21,551 nt of DNA from CAKOSP01 sp044432745 (lineage in GTDB: Bacteria > Bacillota_I > Bacilli_A > RF39 > UBA660). The position numbers and the translations under genes are program-made. The notes beneath the pieces were generated by a model. It had not been told where the DNA came from. It worked only from the letters and a program-made list of their open reading frames with translations, and searched no databases. Numbering within the stretch: the first letter of the stretch is position 1; each line of letters starts with the position of its first letter. Positions 14,539-21,551 of the stretch are shown piece by piece. The stretch spans positions 1-21,551 of the forward strand of contig JAWXUH010000009.1 of NCBI GenBank assembly GCA_044432745.1. The letters are read 5' to 3'.

Positions 14539-15541
14539 ATTTGTTATTTTGTAAATATTCTACTGCTTCATAGAATGTTTCTACTTTTACTACTTCAATA
14601 TCTAAATCAAATTGATCTACTACTTCTATAGCCTCTTCATAATTTTCTACAGGGCAGAAGAATATATCTGCATCTGTACTTCCTAGAATTTTATATTTAA
14701 CACCATCTATAACTCCGACATTTCCAAATAAATCTATTGTTCCTGTTCCTACTATTTTCTTACCATTAGTTAAATCTTCTTCTACTAATTGATTATATAT
14801 AGCAAGTGTCATCATGAATCCTCCACTTGGTCCACTCTCTCCTGATTTTGTTTTAAAAGATATTTCTCTTTCTGTATCAAAATCATATGTCATTACAAAA
14901 CTTATACCTATTAAAACAGAATCATCTTTTTCAAATAATACAGATGTTGTTTCTACTTCTTTATCATCTCTTAAAACAGTTAACTTGATCTCATCCCCTG
15001 CTTCTTTTCCTTCTAATAATTCAAGTATGTTATTTATTGTAGGACTTCTTACTCCATTTACCTCTACTATAGTATCTCCTACTACTAAATCAGTATTAGA
15101 ATTTTGATCTAAATACATTATATTTAAATTACTATATACATTACTTAATTCTTCTTCTGCATATTTGTACGCTACTACTGTAGCTAAATCTTCACTAGAT
15201 CTCATACTAAGTTTTTGATATATTTCCAATTCTTCTAAACTTTGATTATCAAGTGTTATATCTTCAACTTTTTCTATATCCCAGTTAGGTACAAAGTACG
15301 AGAGTAATACTGTAGCAGGTGTTCCATATACCATGCTTACGTATGCCATATTAAAACTTCCTAGTGGATCTACTCCATCCTCTACTTCTATTCTATTATT
15401 TAAAGATATATACCCACCTGGTGTATATATTACATAGTCCATCTTAAAATTTAAAAAGAACGCTAGGAATATTAAAAAAACTATAAATTTATAATTTTCT
15501 ATAATAAAGTTTTTTAGTTTTTCATATATTTTATTAAACAT
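14537..15541 (-). CDS. ylbL: YlbL-like PDZ/Lon-type membrane-anchored serine protease
   Basis: This 334-aa protein has an N-terminal transmembrane anchor (about 17-34, FIVFLIFLAFFLNF), YTPGGYISL directly after it, a PDZ domain (about 135-205, GDTIVEVNGV) and a C-terminal Lon-like protease domain. The catalytic Ser lies in GESGPSGGFM and the Lys in IDGVKYKILGS, giving the Ser-Lys dyad of the Lon proteolytic fold, here without a AAA motor. It should act on the outer face of the membrane. The start at 15541 is chosen because AGGTG lies six nt upstream; two earlier in-frame starts (15550, 15547) overlap that site. It is divergent from ylbJ, with about 40 bp between them, echoing the ylbJ-ylbL gene neighbourhood of Bacillus. 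Confidence 0.9.
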   Translation of the reverse strand: MFNKIYEKLKNFIIENYKFIVFLIFLAFFLNFKMDYVIYTPGGYISLNNRIEVEDGVDPLGSFNMAYVSMVYGTPATVLLSYFVPNWDIEKVEDITLDNQSLEELEIYQKLSMRSSEDLATVVAYKYAEEELSNVYSNLNIMYLDQNSNTDLVVGDTIVEVNGVRSPTINNILELLEGKEAGDEIKLTVLRDDKEVETTSVLFEKDDSVLIGISFVMTYDFDTEREISFKTKSGESGPSGGFMMTLAIYNQLVEEDLTNGKKIVGTGTIDLFGNVGVIDGVKYKILGSTDADIFFCPVENYEEAIEVVDQFDLDIEVVKVETFYEAVEYLQNNK

Positions 15542-15557
15542 TTCCATCACCTAGTTA

Positions 15558-15563
15558 ATTATA
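15558..15563 (-). promoter_or_regulatory. Extended -10 of ylbL
   Basis: The minus strand reads TGATATAAT, preceded by a weak -35. Expected transcription start is very close to the AGGTG ribosome site, so the leader would be only about 10 nt long. Confidence 0.5.
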
Positions 15564-15581
15564 TCAATATTTGGAGACTAT

Positions 15582-16475
15582 ATGAAAAAAAACTTTATTA
15601 TTATACTTCTATTTACACTTTTATTAATACTTATATTTGCCAACAATTCTATTGTTAATACAACTGCTATTAATTCTTTTGAACTTTGGCAAAAGAAAAT
15701 ATTTCCTTCTTTATTTATTTCTTTCATTCTCCAAGATATATTCATTAAATATAATGCATCTTTTTTTATTAATTATTTACTTAATAATTCTATTAGTAAA
15801 ATTTTCTTATTATCTAAACCAGGACAAATGGCATTTGTCCTATCTCTTATATCTGGTAGTCCATCTAATGCTTTTGTTCTATCTGAACTAGTAAAAAATA
15901 ATAAAATAAGTAATAAAGAAGCTAATCATCTTCTTAAATTTACTCACTTTGCTAACCCACTTTTTTTATTTACTATGCTAAGTCTTATGTTTGATTATAA
16001 TTCTGTTATGAATATTATTTTTTCTTTATATATTTCTAATTTATTACTTGGATTTTCAATTAAAAGTGAATCTTTTGATTTTGATTATGTATATGAAGTT
16101 CAAAATAATTCACTTGCTAATAACATAACTACTGCTATAAAAAAAAGTATGGATACTTTGATAATGATTTTAGGTTCTGTTACATTTTTTATGATTATTA
16201 GCTCTATCTTTATTATTTATTTTGATGATATGTTTTTTAAAGTTATAATTAGTGGCTTATTTGAAATGACTTCTGGTTTAAATTTTTTAATATATTATGA
16301 TTGTTCTATCAAAATAAAAGAAATAATTGCTATATGCATTATTTCTTTTGGAGGTCTTTCTGTTCATTCTCAAGTTTACGCTATTCTTAGTGGAACTAAA
16401 TTATCCTATTTATCTTTTTTTACAGGGAGAATTTTTGCAACTTTAATAGCTATTTTAATTATTATTTTATTTTAA
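15582..16475 (+). CDS. ylbJ: YlbJ-like sporulation membrane protein (nucleoside recognition/gate domain)
   Basis: This 297-aa protein has about seven hydrophobic segments. It matches YlbJ through FELWQKKIFPSLFISFILQD, SLISGSPSNAFVLSELVK and KEANHLLKFTHFANPLFLF, all characteristic of the gate domain shared with nucleoside carriers and FeoB. In Bacillus subtilis YlbJ is a sigma-E-controlled membrane protein needed for spore cortex formation. The protein is shorter than typical YlbJ (about 400 aa), mainly by compact loops. GGAG lies six nt before the ATG. It abuts the last pilin-like gene, with the two stop codons directly adjacent and no terminator between them. Confidence 0.82.
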   Translation: MKKNFIIILLFTLLLILIFANNSIVNTTAINSFELWQKKIFPSLFISFILQDIFIKYNASFFINYLLNNSISKIFLLSKPGQMAFVLSLISGSPSNAFVLSELVKNNKISNKEANHLLKFTHFANPLFLFTMLSLMFDYNSVMNIIFSLYISNLLLGFSIKSESFDFDYVYEVQNNSLANNITTAIKKSMDTLIMILGSVTFFMIISSIFIIYFDDMFFKVIISGLFEMTSGLNFLIYYDCSIKIKEIIAICIISFGGLSVHSQVYAILSGTKLSYLSFFTGRIFATLIAILIIILF

Positions 16476-17033
16476 TTAATTCATATGATATATAACTATA
16501 TCATCTAAAGTATTGTTCTTAGATGAACTATTAGCATCATTTGTAGTATATATTGGTATTTTAATATAAAACCGTCCTGAACTAGAATTTTGTACATACA
16601 TTTCATTACTTATTTCACTTTCTATAAAACAATTTATATCTAAATACCATGACCTTTTTAATTCATCTGTTCCGTTACTTAAAGTAACTGTTACCATATC
16701 TCCTATAAAAGTAGTTCCTGATGTTAAAGCATCTTCTAAATTTGATTTTATTTTAATTTGTAAAGTATCACCATCTATGTAATTAATTGTTAGTATACTA
16801 TCTCCACTTGATGTACTTCTCTTTATTTCATCTATTTCTCTACCTAATAAATCTTTTTGTATATAATCTATTATCTCAAATCTAGTTATTTGATTATTTA
16901 TTGCAAAGTCACTATTTATAGTTTTATCATTTAAATCATTAAGTAAATTGTATAAAAAAACTACAACAATAGAAATTAAACCTACTGCTATTACCAATTC
17001 TATTAAACTTAACCCTTTATTATTTAATTTCAT
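16476..17033 (-). CDS. Type IV pilin-like protein (prepilin N-terminal motif)
   Basis: This 185-aa protein begins MKLNNKG-LSLIELVIAVGL, a textbook prepilin peptidase site: cleavage after Gly7, mature Leu1 and Glu5, then a hydrophobic helix to about residue 28. The remainder is a Ser/Thr/Asn-rich globular domain with strand-like repeats and few cysteines. It is probably a minor pilin or pseudopilin exported to the cell surface, resembling ComG-type proteins only in the N-terminus. It is last of three such genes, 2 nt after the preceding one, and its stop codon abuts that of ylbJ. Confidence 0.82.
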   Translation of the reverse strand: MKLNNKGLSLIELVIAVGLISIVVVFLYNLLNDLNDKTINSDFAINNQITRFEIIDYIQKDLLGREIDEIKRSTSSGDSILTINYIDGDTLQIKIKSNLEDALTSGTTFIGDMVTVTLSNGTDELKRSWYLDINCFIESEISNEMYVQNSSSGRFYIKIPIYTTNDANSSSKNNTLDDIVIYHMN

Positions 17034-17035
17034 TA

Positions 17036-17413
17036 TTAATCTCCATAATATATATTACACTCTAGTTTGCCTGATACAATATCACTTATAGGTATTTTTA
17101 CAGTAACATAACTTGTTGAATAAACTAATGATCCTTTTTCACAATCTGACTTATTTTTATCTATTTTACTTATTGTTAAACTATCAGTATTTTCATAACT
17201 ATTTCCAGATGATTCTTTCCACATGTATAAAGATACATTACTTGATACATATGAATGTTCTCCTATTAAATAGTCTTTTAATGCTGTTTTATATTGAGTT
17301 AATAGCATTCTAGAATTGTTATATAATAATAGTAAGATTAAAAGCATTAATAAGAATACTATTAATAAACAATATATTACTGATGTTGATATAAAACCTT
17401 TGTTATTAATCAT
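17036..17413 (-). CDS. Pilin-like protein with non-canonical N-terminus
   Basis: This 125-aa protein starts MINNKGFISTSVIYCLLIVF with a long hydrophobic helix to about residue 30. The KG-F junction looks like a prepilin peptidase site, but the fifth mature position is Ser or Val rather than Glu, so normal pilin assembly contact and methylation may be missing. The C-terminal half is a small extracellular-type domain with two Cys that could form a disulfide (DCEKGS and LECNIYYGD). It overlaps the upstream pilin gene by 8 nt, showing translational coupling. It could be a specialised minor pilin or a simple membrane-anchored protein. Confidence 0.7.
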   Translation of the reverse strand: MINNKGFISTSVIYCLLIVFLLMLLILLLLYNNSRMLLTQYKTALKDYLIGEHSYVSSNVSLYMWKESSGNSYENTDSLTISKIDKNKSDCEKGSLVYSTSYVTVKIPISDIVSGKLECNIYYGD

Positions 17414-18008
17414 TTGCTCCTCCTAAAAATGAATATGCATATGTACTTTTGCTTGTTCCTGTTGAAAATTCTGCTACCACTAAATAATCGTCTTTATCAA
17501 AATTTATATTTGAACCAAGTGATCTAAGATACGTTATATAATCTGCTCCTAAACTTTGAAAATTTCTACAATAATTATACCTAGAAGATCCAGAGTATAT
17601 TTCATTGTTAGTACATATAGACATACTTGCAAAATCTGTTTTAAATACTATTAATCTTTCTACTTCATAAAATTCTTGAATTTTTTCATATTTATCTTTA
17701 GAATCATCGTCATTAAATAAACTTACTGTTGTCATGCTACTAAATGAAAAATCATCTAATAAATTAGCATAAAGATTATCATTTCCTTCTAAATAACTTT
17801 CTATAAAACCTTCTATATTAGAATTTTCTAATAGAAAGTTTTTTATACTATCTACTTTATATATATCTACTACATCATCATAATATATTCTCTTTTTTTC
17901 ATTATTTATACTCGCACTATATGAAGAAGATATCATTAGTAAAGAAGTAGTCATCATTACTACTACTATAAGTGTTTCAATAATTGTAAATCCTTTATTT
18001 TTTTTCAT
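17406..18008 (-). CDS. Type IV pilin-like protein, first of three
   Basis: This 200-aa protein begins MKKNKG-FTIIETLIVVVMM, a canonical prepilin site with Phe1 and Glu5 after cleavage, followed by a hydrophobic helix and then an Asp/Asn/Ser-rich globular domain. Two Cys (near CTNNEIYSG and YNYCRNF) could form a disulfide outside the cell. It is probably a pilin or pseudopilin of a competence-type or other type IV filament system. No assembly ATPase (PilB/ComGA), platform protein or prepilin peptidase is in the window, so the machinery must be encoded elsewhere. AAGGT precedes the ATG and a TATAAT box is at 18031-18036. Confidence 0.85.
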   Translation of the reverse strand: MKKNKGFTIIETLIVVVMMTTSLLMISSSYSASINNEKKRIYYDDVVDIYKVDSIKNFLLENSNIEGFIESYLEGNDNLYANLLDDFSFSSMTTVSLFNDDDSKDKYEKIQEFYEVERLIVFKTDFASMSICTNNEIYSGSSRYNYCRNFQSLGADYITYLRSLGSNINFDKDDYLVVAEFSTGTSKSTYAYSFLGGAND

Positions 18009-18030
18009 ATATACTATCTACCTTATATAC

Positions 18031-18036
18031 ATTATA
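18031..18036 (-). promoter_or_regulatory. -10 box of the pilin-like operon
   Basis: The minus strand reads TTTATAATG, a consensus -10 without an evident -35, 22 nt upstream of the first pilin-like start codon. Confidence 0.45.
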
Positions 18037-18075
18037 AATCAAAAATGATAAAAAAACTAGTAATTAAAGTTTAAA

Positions 18076-18111
18076 AAAAATAATTAATGTATTTCTACAT
18101 TAATTATTTTT
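18076..18111 (-). terminator. Terminator of the lipoprotein-yibE/F-surface protein operon
   Basis: A 16-bp perfect stem (18076-18091 with 18096-18111) encloses a TTTC loop, with a T-run on the minus strand. One arm overlaps the last codons of the gene ending at 18100. The symmetry would also allow it to work rightward. Confidence 0.75.
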
Positions 18112-19071
18112 CTTTATAACAATTACTATTCCTATTATACTTAATACAATTATAGTAGGAACTACAATTACAGCTATATTCATATCTGTTTCTTCTTTAT
18201 CTTCAGTTTTAGTTATTATTATAACTTCTTCCTCTTCAGGTTCAATTACTGGTTCAGATATTTCTTTTATTTCAAAACTATTAGCAATTACATAAGGTCC
18301 ACTTTCTTTTATAGTAAATACATAATTTCCATCTTCATATACAGCTTCAATAAAATCTTCTTCTGTACTAAAATTATCTAAGTTTACTACTACTGGATTT
18401 TCTATTTCTTCTACGTCTTTTATTATTACTGTTATTTCATCATATAAATCATTTATTTCTATGTATTCAGAAGAATACATACCATCTAAAGTTACTACCA
18501 TATATTCAGTATCAACTGTTAGAACTTCATTATTTAATACATTGATTTCATTTGATTCTATTACACTCTTGTAATTATCTGTAGATGAATTTTCTATTAA
18601 TACATGATAATTAACTTGATTAGTAGTATCTGATTCAAATTTTATACCTTCATTATACGTATTAGATAAACCTACTAATAAATCATAGGTATTTGATGTT
18701 ATACGCATATCAGGTGTTTCTTTTACTGTTATTTCGAAATCTATATCCTCTAGCTGCATATCGTAATATGCTTCATCTGTAAACCAGTAATATCCCATAT
18801 ATGTTGATGCATCTTGAATAATTGAAAATGAATATGTTTCATTTATTATTTCATTTTCATATGGTTCAGGAACTACTTCATTTATAAACATAGGAACTGT
18901 TTTCATATATAAATATCCCTCTTTAGGATATATCATTCCCATTTCTGTGTATTCTGCATTATATGTTTGTAAATGCATATTTCCACTTGTATCTATGTGT
19001 GGACATGCGTGCACACTTACTGGAAATATACACATTAATAATGCTAGAAATTTTTTAAGTCTTTTTTTCAA
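18100..19071 (-). CDS. Membrane-anchored surface protein of unknown function
   Basis: This 323-aa protein has a signal peptide (KKRLKKFLALLMCIFPVSVHA, probable cleavage near residue 22), a long acidic extracellular region rich in Tyr, Thr, Glu and Asp, a Glu/Pro spacer (EPVIEPEEEEVIIITK) and a C-terminal transmembrane helix (about 298-319) followed by KKNN. The layout is of a protein held in the membrane by its C-terminus with a stalk, but there is no LPxTG signal. I do not recognise the ectodomain; it looks like two beta-sandwich modules (about 55-150 and 160-260). The start codon is TTG with AAAGGA upstream. It follows the YibE/F gene by 5 nt and ends in the terminator at 18076-18111. Confidence 0.72.
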   Translation of the reverse strand: MKKRLKKFLALLMCIFPVSVHACPHIDTSGNMHLQTYNAEYTEMGMIYPKEGYLYMKTVPMFINEVVPEPYENEIINETYSFSIIQDASTYMGYYWFTDEAYYDMQLEDIDFEITVKETPDMRITSNTYDLLVGLSNTYNEGIKFESDTTNQVNYHVLIENSSTDNYKSVIESNEINVLNNEVLTVDTEYMVVTLDGMYSSEYIEINDLYDEITVIIKDVEEIENPVVVNLDNFSTEEDFIEAVYEDGNYVFTIKESGPYVIANSFEIKEISEPVIEPEEEEVIIITKTEDKEETDMNIAVIVVPTIIVLSIIGIVIVIKKNN

Positions 19072-19076
19072 AATTT

Positions 19077-20177
19077 TTATTTTTCCTTTCTGTCTAACAA
19101 TACAAATGTAAATATTGTTAGTGGTATTGTAAATAATAATCCAACACTTCCTGATATTGATCTTATTATTTCTGCTGATATTGAATCAAGATTTATTATT
19201 TGATTAAAACTTTTTTCAAATCCTACAAATAATAACAATGTTGTTAACGATCCTCCTACATAAGCTAGTATTAGTGTATTAACCATTGTTCCTAATATAT
19301 CTTTTCCTATATTAAATCCTGATTTAATTAAATCTTTTTCTTTTATTTTATTTTTATGTTCTTTTATTTCTATTAATGATGATGTAAGCTCCATTGCAAC
19401 GTCCATACATGCTCCTAGAGCACCGATTATTATTCCTGCGAATAATAATCCTCTGTAATCAAAATTAGGCGCACCATCTATGTATGCAAGCATTTGCTCA
19501 CTTTCAGATATTATTCCTGTTATGTTACAAAGATTAGTAAATGTATATGCAAATAAACCTGCTATTACTAAACCTCCACATACACCAATTAATGCTATAA
19601 GCGTTTTTTTAGTAAATCCATTTGTTATAACAAATGTAGCTATTGTTGAAAGGATACATATCAAAACTGAAAGTAGTATTGGACTATAACCTTGTAGTAA
19701 TCCTGGTATTAATAAGTATACTATTAGAACTAATATTAATATTAATGATATTAATGCTTTTAAACCTTTTATACCACCTACTATTAGTATCATTATTACA
19801 AATAACATAACTAATAGAGTTAAACTTCCTGTTTTATCATAACTGTAGAAATAAAAATTTATTTCATCAGTATTATCTACTAATACTACATTTATTTTAT
19901 TTCCTACAGATAAATAATTACTATTTGTATTATCTGTAGTTGTATATCTCATCTCGTATGTATTATCATTATATTCATCATCTAAGACTTCTATTTCAAA
20001 TACTTGAGTTGTAGATGATTCATAACTCATTGTTTCAAGAAGAGCTATTATTCTTGCAGAATATACCTCTTCTTGAAATTCAACACTTACATTACTTCCA
20101 TATCCAAATACTGTTAATGGAATTAATAGTGCTACTATTAATAAAGATATAATACAATTTTTAACCTTTATATTCAT
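19077..20177 (-). CDS. YibE/F-family membrane protein
   Basis: This 366-aa protein has an N-terminal signal-like helix, an extracytoplasmic beta domain (about 25-120) and then about seven membrane segments. The family pattern is visible in VGGIKGLKALISL, LLFAGIIIGALGACMDVAMELTSS and the final SISGSVGLLFTIPLTIF. YibE/F proteins are widespread in Bacillota and have no firmly established activity; a transport role has been proposed. The conserved GACMDVAM stretch places an Asp within the membrane region. The gene overlaps the upstream lipoprotein gene by 17 nt and is followed after 5 nt by the surface protein, so all three are probably one unit. Confidence 0.88.
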   Translation of the reverse strand: MNIKVKNCIISLLIVALLIPLTVFGYGSNVSVEFQEEVYSARIIALLETMSYESSTTQVFEIEVLDDEYNDNTYEMRYTTTDNTNSNYLSVGNKINVVLVDNTDEINFYFYSYDKTGSLTLLVMLFVIMILIVGGIKGLKALISLILILVLIVYLLIPGLLQGYSPILLSVLICILSTIATFVITNGFTKKTLIALIGVCGGLVIAGLFAYTFTNLCNITGIISESEQMLAYIDGAPNFDYRGLLFAGIIIGALGACMDVAMELTSSLIEIKEHKNKIKEKDLIKSGFNIGKDILGTMVNTLILAYVGGSLTTLLLFVGFEKSFNQIINLDSISAEIIRSISGSVGLLFTIPLTIFTFVLLDRKEK

Positions 20178-20748
20178 ATGCTTCTAAAACCATTTCTTGA
20201 TGTCTTTCATCAATTCTTCCATATCCTGGAATTAAGCTGTTATAAAAATATATATCTACTACACCTATCATTCCATTATCACTTATACTATCTAGATTAA
20301 TACCACTACCTGTTGCTCCACTTCTATTGTCTATAATTTCTCCGTACTCATAGTTTTCATCACCAGAATGTTCAAAAGGTGCTATAGAAGCTGCTATATT
20401 AATATCACCTATAGTTACTATTACGCTTCTTCTGTATATACTCCAGTTTCCTCCACTTGTTTCAAGTAGTTTTTCAGTATCTTCTAAAGTTAAAGTTTCT
20501 ATATCTGCTATTGTAGTATATCCACCTACTATTCTTCTTACATCGTAACTTATACCAGTTTCAATATCGTATATAGTAGCTTCTACTCCCTCTGCAAATA
20601 ATTCTAAAGCTTCTTCATAATTCATAAGCTCTGAATATTCACTTTCTTCTACTACTGTTTTAGGAACTTCTTCTTCCTTTGTACAACCTACTGCAGATGT
20701 TAAGAACATCGCAGTTATTAAAAATATTAAATATTTTTTATTTTTCAT
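20161..20748 (-). CDS. Lipoprotein with a conserved extracellular domain
   Basis: This 195-aa protein begins MKNKKYLIFLITAMFLTSAV-GC, a signal peptide with lipobox AVGC, so it should be lipidated on Cys and anchored outside the cell. After an acidic spacer, residues 55-190 form a domain with IYDIETGISYDVRRI, ETSGGNWSIYRRSVIVTI, ASIAPFEHSG and a final RIDERHQEMVLEAY. I recall similar modules at the C-terminus of Bacillota cell-wall proteins next to peptidoglycan-binding or hydrolase domains, but the function is unknown. The ATG at 20748 is preferred; a GTG at 20763 would leave almost no leader after the TATAAT box at 20771-20776. It is first in an operon with yibE/F and the surface protein. 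Confidence 0.75.
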   Translation of the reverse strand: MKNKKYLIFLITAMFLTSAVGCTKEEEVPKTVVEESEYSELMNYEEALELFAEGVEATIYDIETGISYDVRRIVGGYTTIADIETLTLEDTEKLLETSGGNWSIYRRSVIVTIGDINIAASIAPFEHSGDENYEYGEIIDNRSGATGSGINLDSISDNGMIGVVDIYFYNSLIPGYGRIDERHQEMVLEAYEYKG

Positions 20749-20770
20749 TTTACCAACTTTCACTAATAAT

Positions 20771-20776
20771 ATTATA
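20771..20776 (-). promoter_or_regulatory. Extended -10 of the lipoprotein operon
   Basis: The minus strand reads TGGTATAAT, with a weak -35 (TTTAAC, 20794-20799) at 17 bp. Predicted transcription start is about position 20764, giving a leader of only some 16 nt before the ATG at 20748. Confidence 0.6.
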
Positions 20777-20837
20777 CCAAAAAAAAAGGAAAAGTTAAAG
20801 CTTACCTTTATTATATTTTTTAATATAAATATATATT

Positions 20838-20865
20838 AAAAATAAAACAGTGTTTAATAACACTG
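20838..20865 (-). terminator. Terminator downstream of the variable surface gene
   Basis: CAGTGTT (20848-20854) pairs with AACACTG (20859-20865) around TAAT. On the minus strand it is followed by TTTTATTTTTA. It lies about 180 nt after the stop codon at 21045. Confidence 0.65.
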
Positions 20866-20881
20866 CTTAATTCAATTTAAA

Positions 20882-20941
20882 TGGACATTACGATTTATTA
20901 TATTTTTGTTGTACTTAAAATATAGTAAAAAGTGATGTCCA
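20882..20941. repeat. 60-bp imperfect inverted repeat
   Basis: The ends TGGACATTAC and GTGATGTCCA pair with one G-T, and inner TATATTTT/AAAATATA segments extend the pairing to about 25 bp per arm around a short central loop. It stands in the 281-bp non-coding stretch between the lipoprotein operon and the variable surface gene. That stretch otherwise holds the terminator at 20838-20865, the promoter at 20771 and a small AAATATC/GATATTT hairpin (20969-20994). It could be a long terminator, a regulatory hairpin or a miniature element. Confidence 0.55.
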
Positions 20942-21044
20942 CAAATAGATTATACATAATAATTACCAAAATATCAAGCATTATCAAGATATTTCGTTTT
21001 TTTATTAAAAATAATCATTATAATTTATATTTTTTATTTACCTT

Positions 21045-21551
21045 TTAGTTCATTTCTATAACGTAAGGATCTGTTCCTGTTCCTGTTCCACTACTTACTA
21101 GAGTTTCAGAGTTTAGAGTAACTACCGGACGAAGCCCAAAAGCGTTGCTAACGCTGTCGTTGTTGCTGCTCATAAAGCCTGATGAGTGCACAAAGCCCAC
21201 AATAGCGAAACTACTGAAGTTATACGGAGAAAGCGTCCAGTATGTTTGTCCTGTATATAAATAATAATCATTATTTGCTACACCTGATAATGTCCCATTT
21301 CCGTAACTTCCTCCTGCAAGAGAAGCTTCATCTAATGTTATTAAACCTATTTTTAAATTTAACTTATCTGATGATGTTGTACATTTTAAAGAAGGTGTTA
21401 CAGTATCAGATAATGATTGCTCTTTACCCCACCCTACTCTTTGTGTTGATCCAAAGTATTGTGTATCTGTTGTTACAGTTGTATCATTCGGTGTCCATGT
21501 ATATGAACCTGAAGATCCATCTCTAGTATAAGAGTTTCTATCTATACAATA
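21045..21551 (-). CDS. 3' part of a surface protein with a DGR-type variable C-terminal domain (cut by window edge)
   Basis: The visible 168 residues run from the window edge to TAA at 21045-21047. The domain has WTPNDTT, VGWGKEQ, KIGLITLDEASLAGG, NNDYYLYTGQTYWTLSPYN and then SNAFGLRPVVTLNSE, ending GTGTGTDPYVIEMN. The WTLSP...GLRPV frame is typical of C-type-lectin-like domains in gut Bacillota surface proteins, several of which are targets of diversity-generating retroelements. Between these anchors the codons change from the AT-rich local style to AGC/AAC/GTG/GGC. The N-terminus is outside the window; relatives often start with a prepilin or signal sequence, and three pilin-like genes lie nearby, but that link is inferred. 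It is a tail fragment only, so the full length is unknown. Confidence 0.8.
   Translation of the reverse strand, partial: YCIDRNSYTRDGSSGSYTWTPNDTTVTTDTQYFGSTQRVGWGKEQSLSDTVTPSLKCTTSSDKLNLKIGLITLDEASLAGGSYGNGTLSGVANNDYYLYTGQTYWTLSPYNFSSFAIVGFVHSSGFMSSNNDSVSNAFGLRPVVTLNSETLVSSGTGTGTDPYVIEMN
21126..21239 (-). other. Probable DGR variable region (VR)
   Basis: In this 114-bp coding stretch GC is about 49% by hand count, against roughly 30% around it. Nine of the last 17 codons before the conserved GLRP are AAC, AGC or GAC, as expected when template AAC codons are diversified at adenines. The 3' end (GCTTTTGGGCTTCGTCCGG) is invariant-looking, like the segment that primes mutagenic homing. No template repeat or reverse transcriptase was found in the window. 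Confidence 0.6.

Noticed and set aside
20764..21044. A DGR template repeat downstream of the variable region
   Set aside because: No copy of the GGGCTTCGTCCGG end or of the AAC/AGC-rich stretch is present there; the sequence is AT-rich hairpins.
21242..21526. Rightward 94-codon open frame at the right edge
   Set aside because: It is the antisense of the clearly coding surface-protein frame; its Leu/Tyr-rich composition is typical of a shadow.
1..21551. Mycoplasma-type code with TGA as Trp
   Set aside because: Trp residues checked are TGG, and conserved proteins such as MutL and the phosphohexomutase read through at full length without internal TGA.

Overview
The window looks like chromosomal DNA from an uncultured, very AT-rich Bacillota of class Bacilli. 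TTA/AAA-type codons dominate, Shine-Dalgarno sites are of the AGGAG type, and many promoters carry an extended -10 (TGnTATAAT). Trp is TGG and I saw no in-frame TGA, so the standard bacterial code fits. YunB, YlbJ and YlbL relatives together with YqeG, YebC/YeeI and UPF0316 proteins suggest a lineage of sporulating ancestry, possibly one of the reduced gut Bacilli clades. That placement is inference.

Region 1 (1 to about 5.7 kb) is accessory and probably part of an integrated element. A fragment resembling a tmRNA 3' end followed by two terminators lies at the left edge. Next comes a leftward operon: a 71-aa unknown protein, a membrane protein combining an FtsK-gamma-like winged helix, a degenerate FtsK-like ATPase and an Mrr-type nuclease, and a PH-like/SHOCT protein. 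It is divergent from a two-HTH XRE regulator broken by an in-frame TAA. A non-coding stretch rich in perfect hairpins follows, then a large serine recombinase. Upstream of the recombinase are a candidate promoter, an intervening terminator-like hairpin and a six-copy array with exact 11-bp period, and then a 94-aa unknown gene.

Region 2 (5.7 to 16.5 kb) is core chromosome. It holds tRNA-Gly(UCC); an epimerase-patatin-YebC operon; a YjdF-like membrane protein-yqeG-mutL-UPF0316-yunB operon; a rightward phosphohexomutase; and a divergent ylbL/ylbJ pair.

Region 3 (16.5 to 21.55 kb) concerns the cell surface. It has a three-gene cluster of type IV pilin-like proteins (one lacking the usual Glu5), and an operon of a lipoprotein, a YibE/F membrane protein and a membrane-anchored surface protein. 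At the right edge is the 3' part of a further gene, cut by the window. That gene ends in a C-type-lectin-like domain whose last coding stretch is about 49% GC by hand count and dense in AAC/AGC codons, as expected for the variable region of a diversity-generating retroelement (DGR). No reverse transcriptase or template repeat is visible here. The most notable candidates are this DGR-like target next to pilin genes, the permuted FtsK-gamma/ATPase/Mrr fusion in its small operon, and the 11-bp array upstream of the recombinase.
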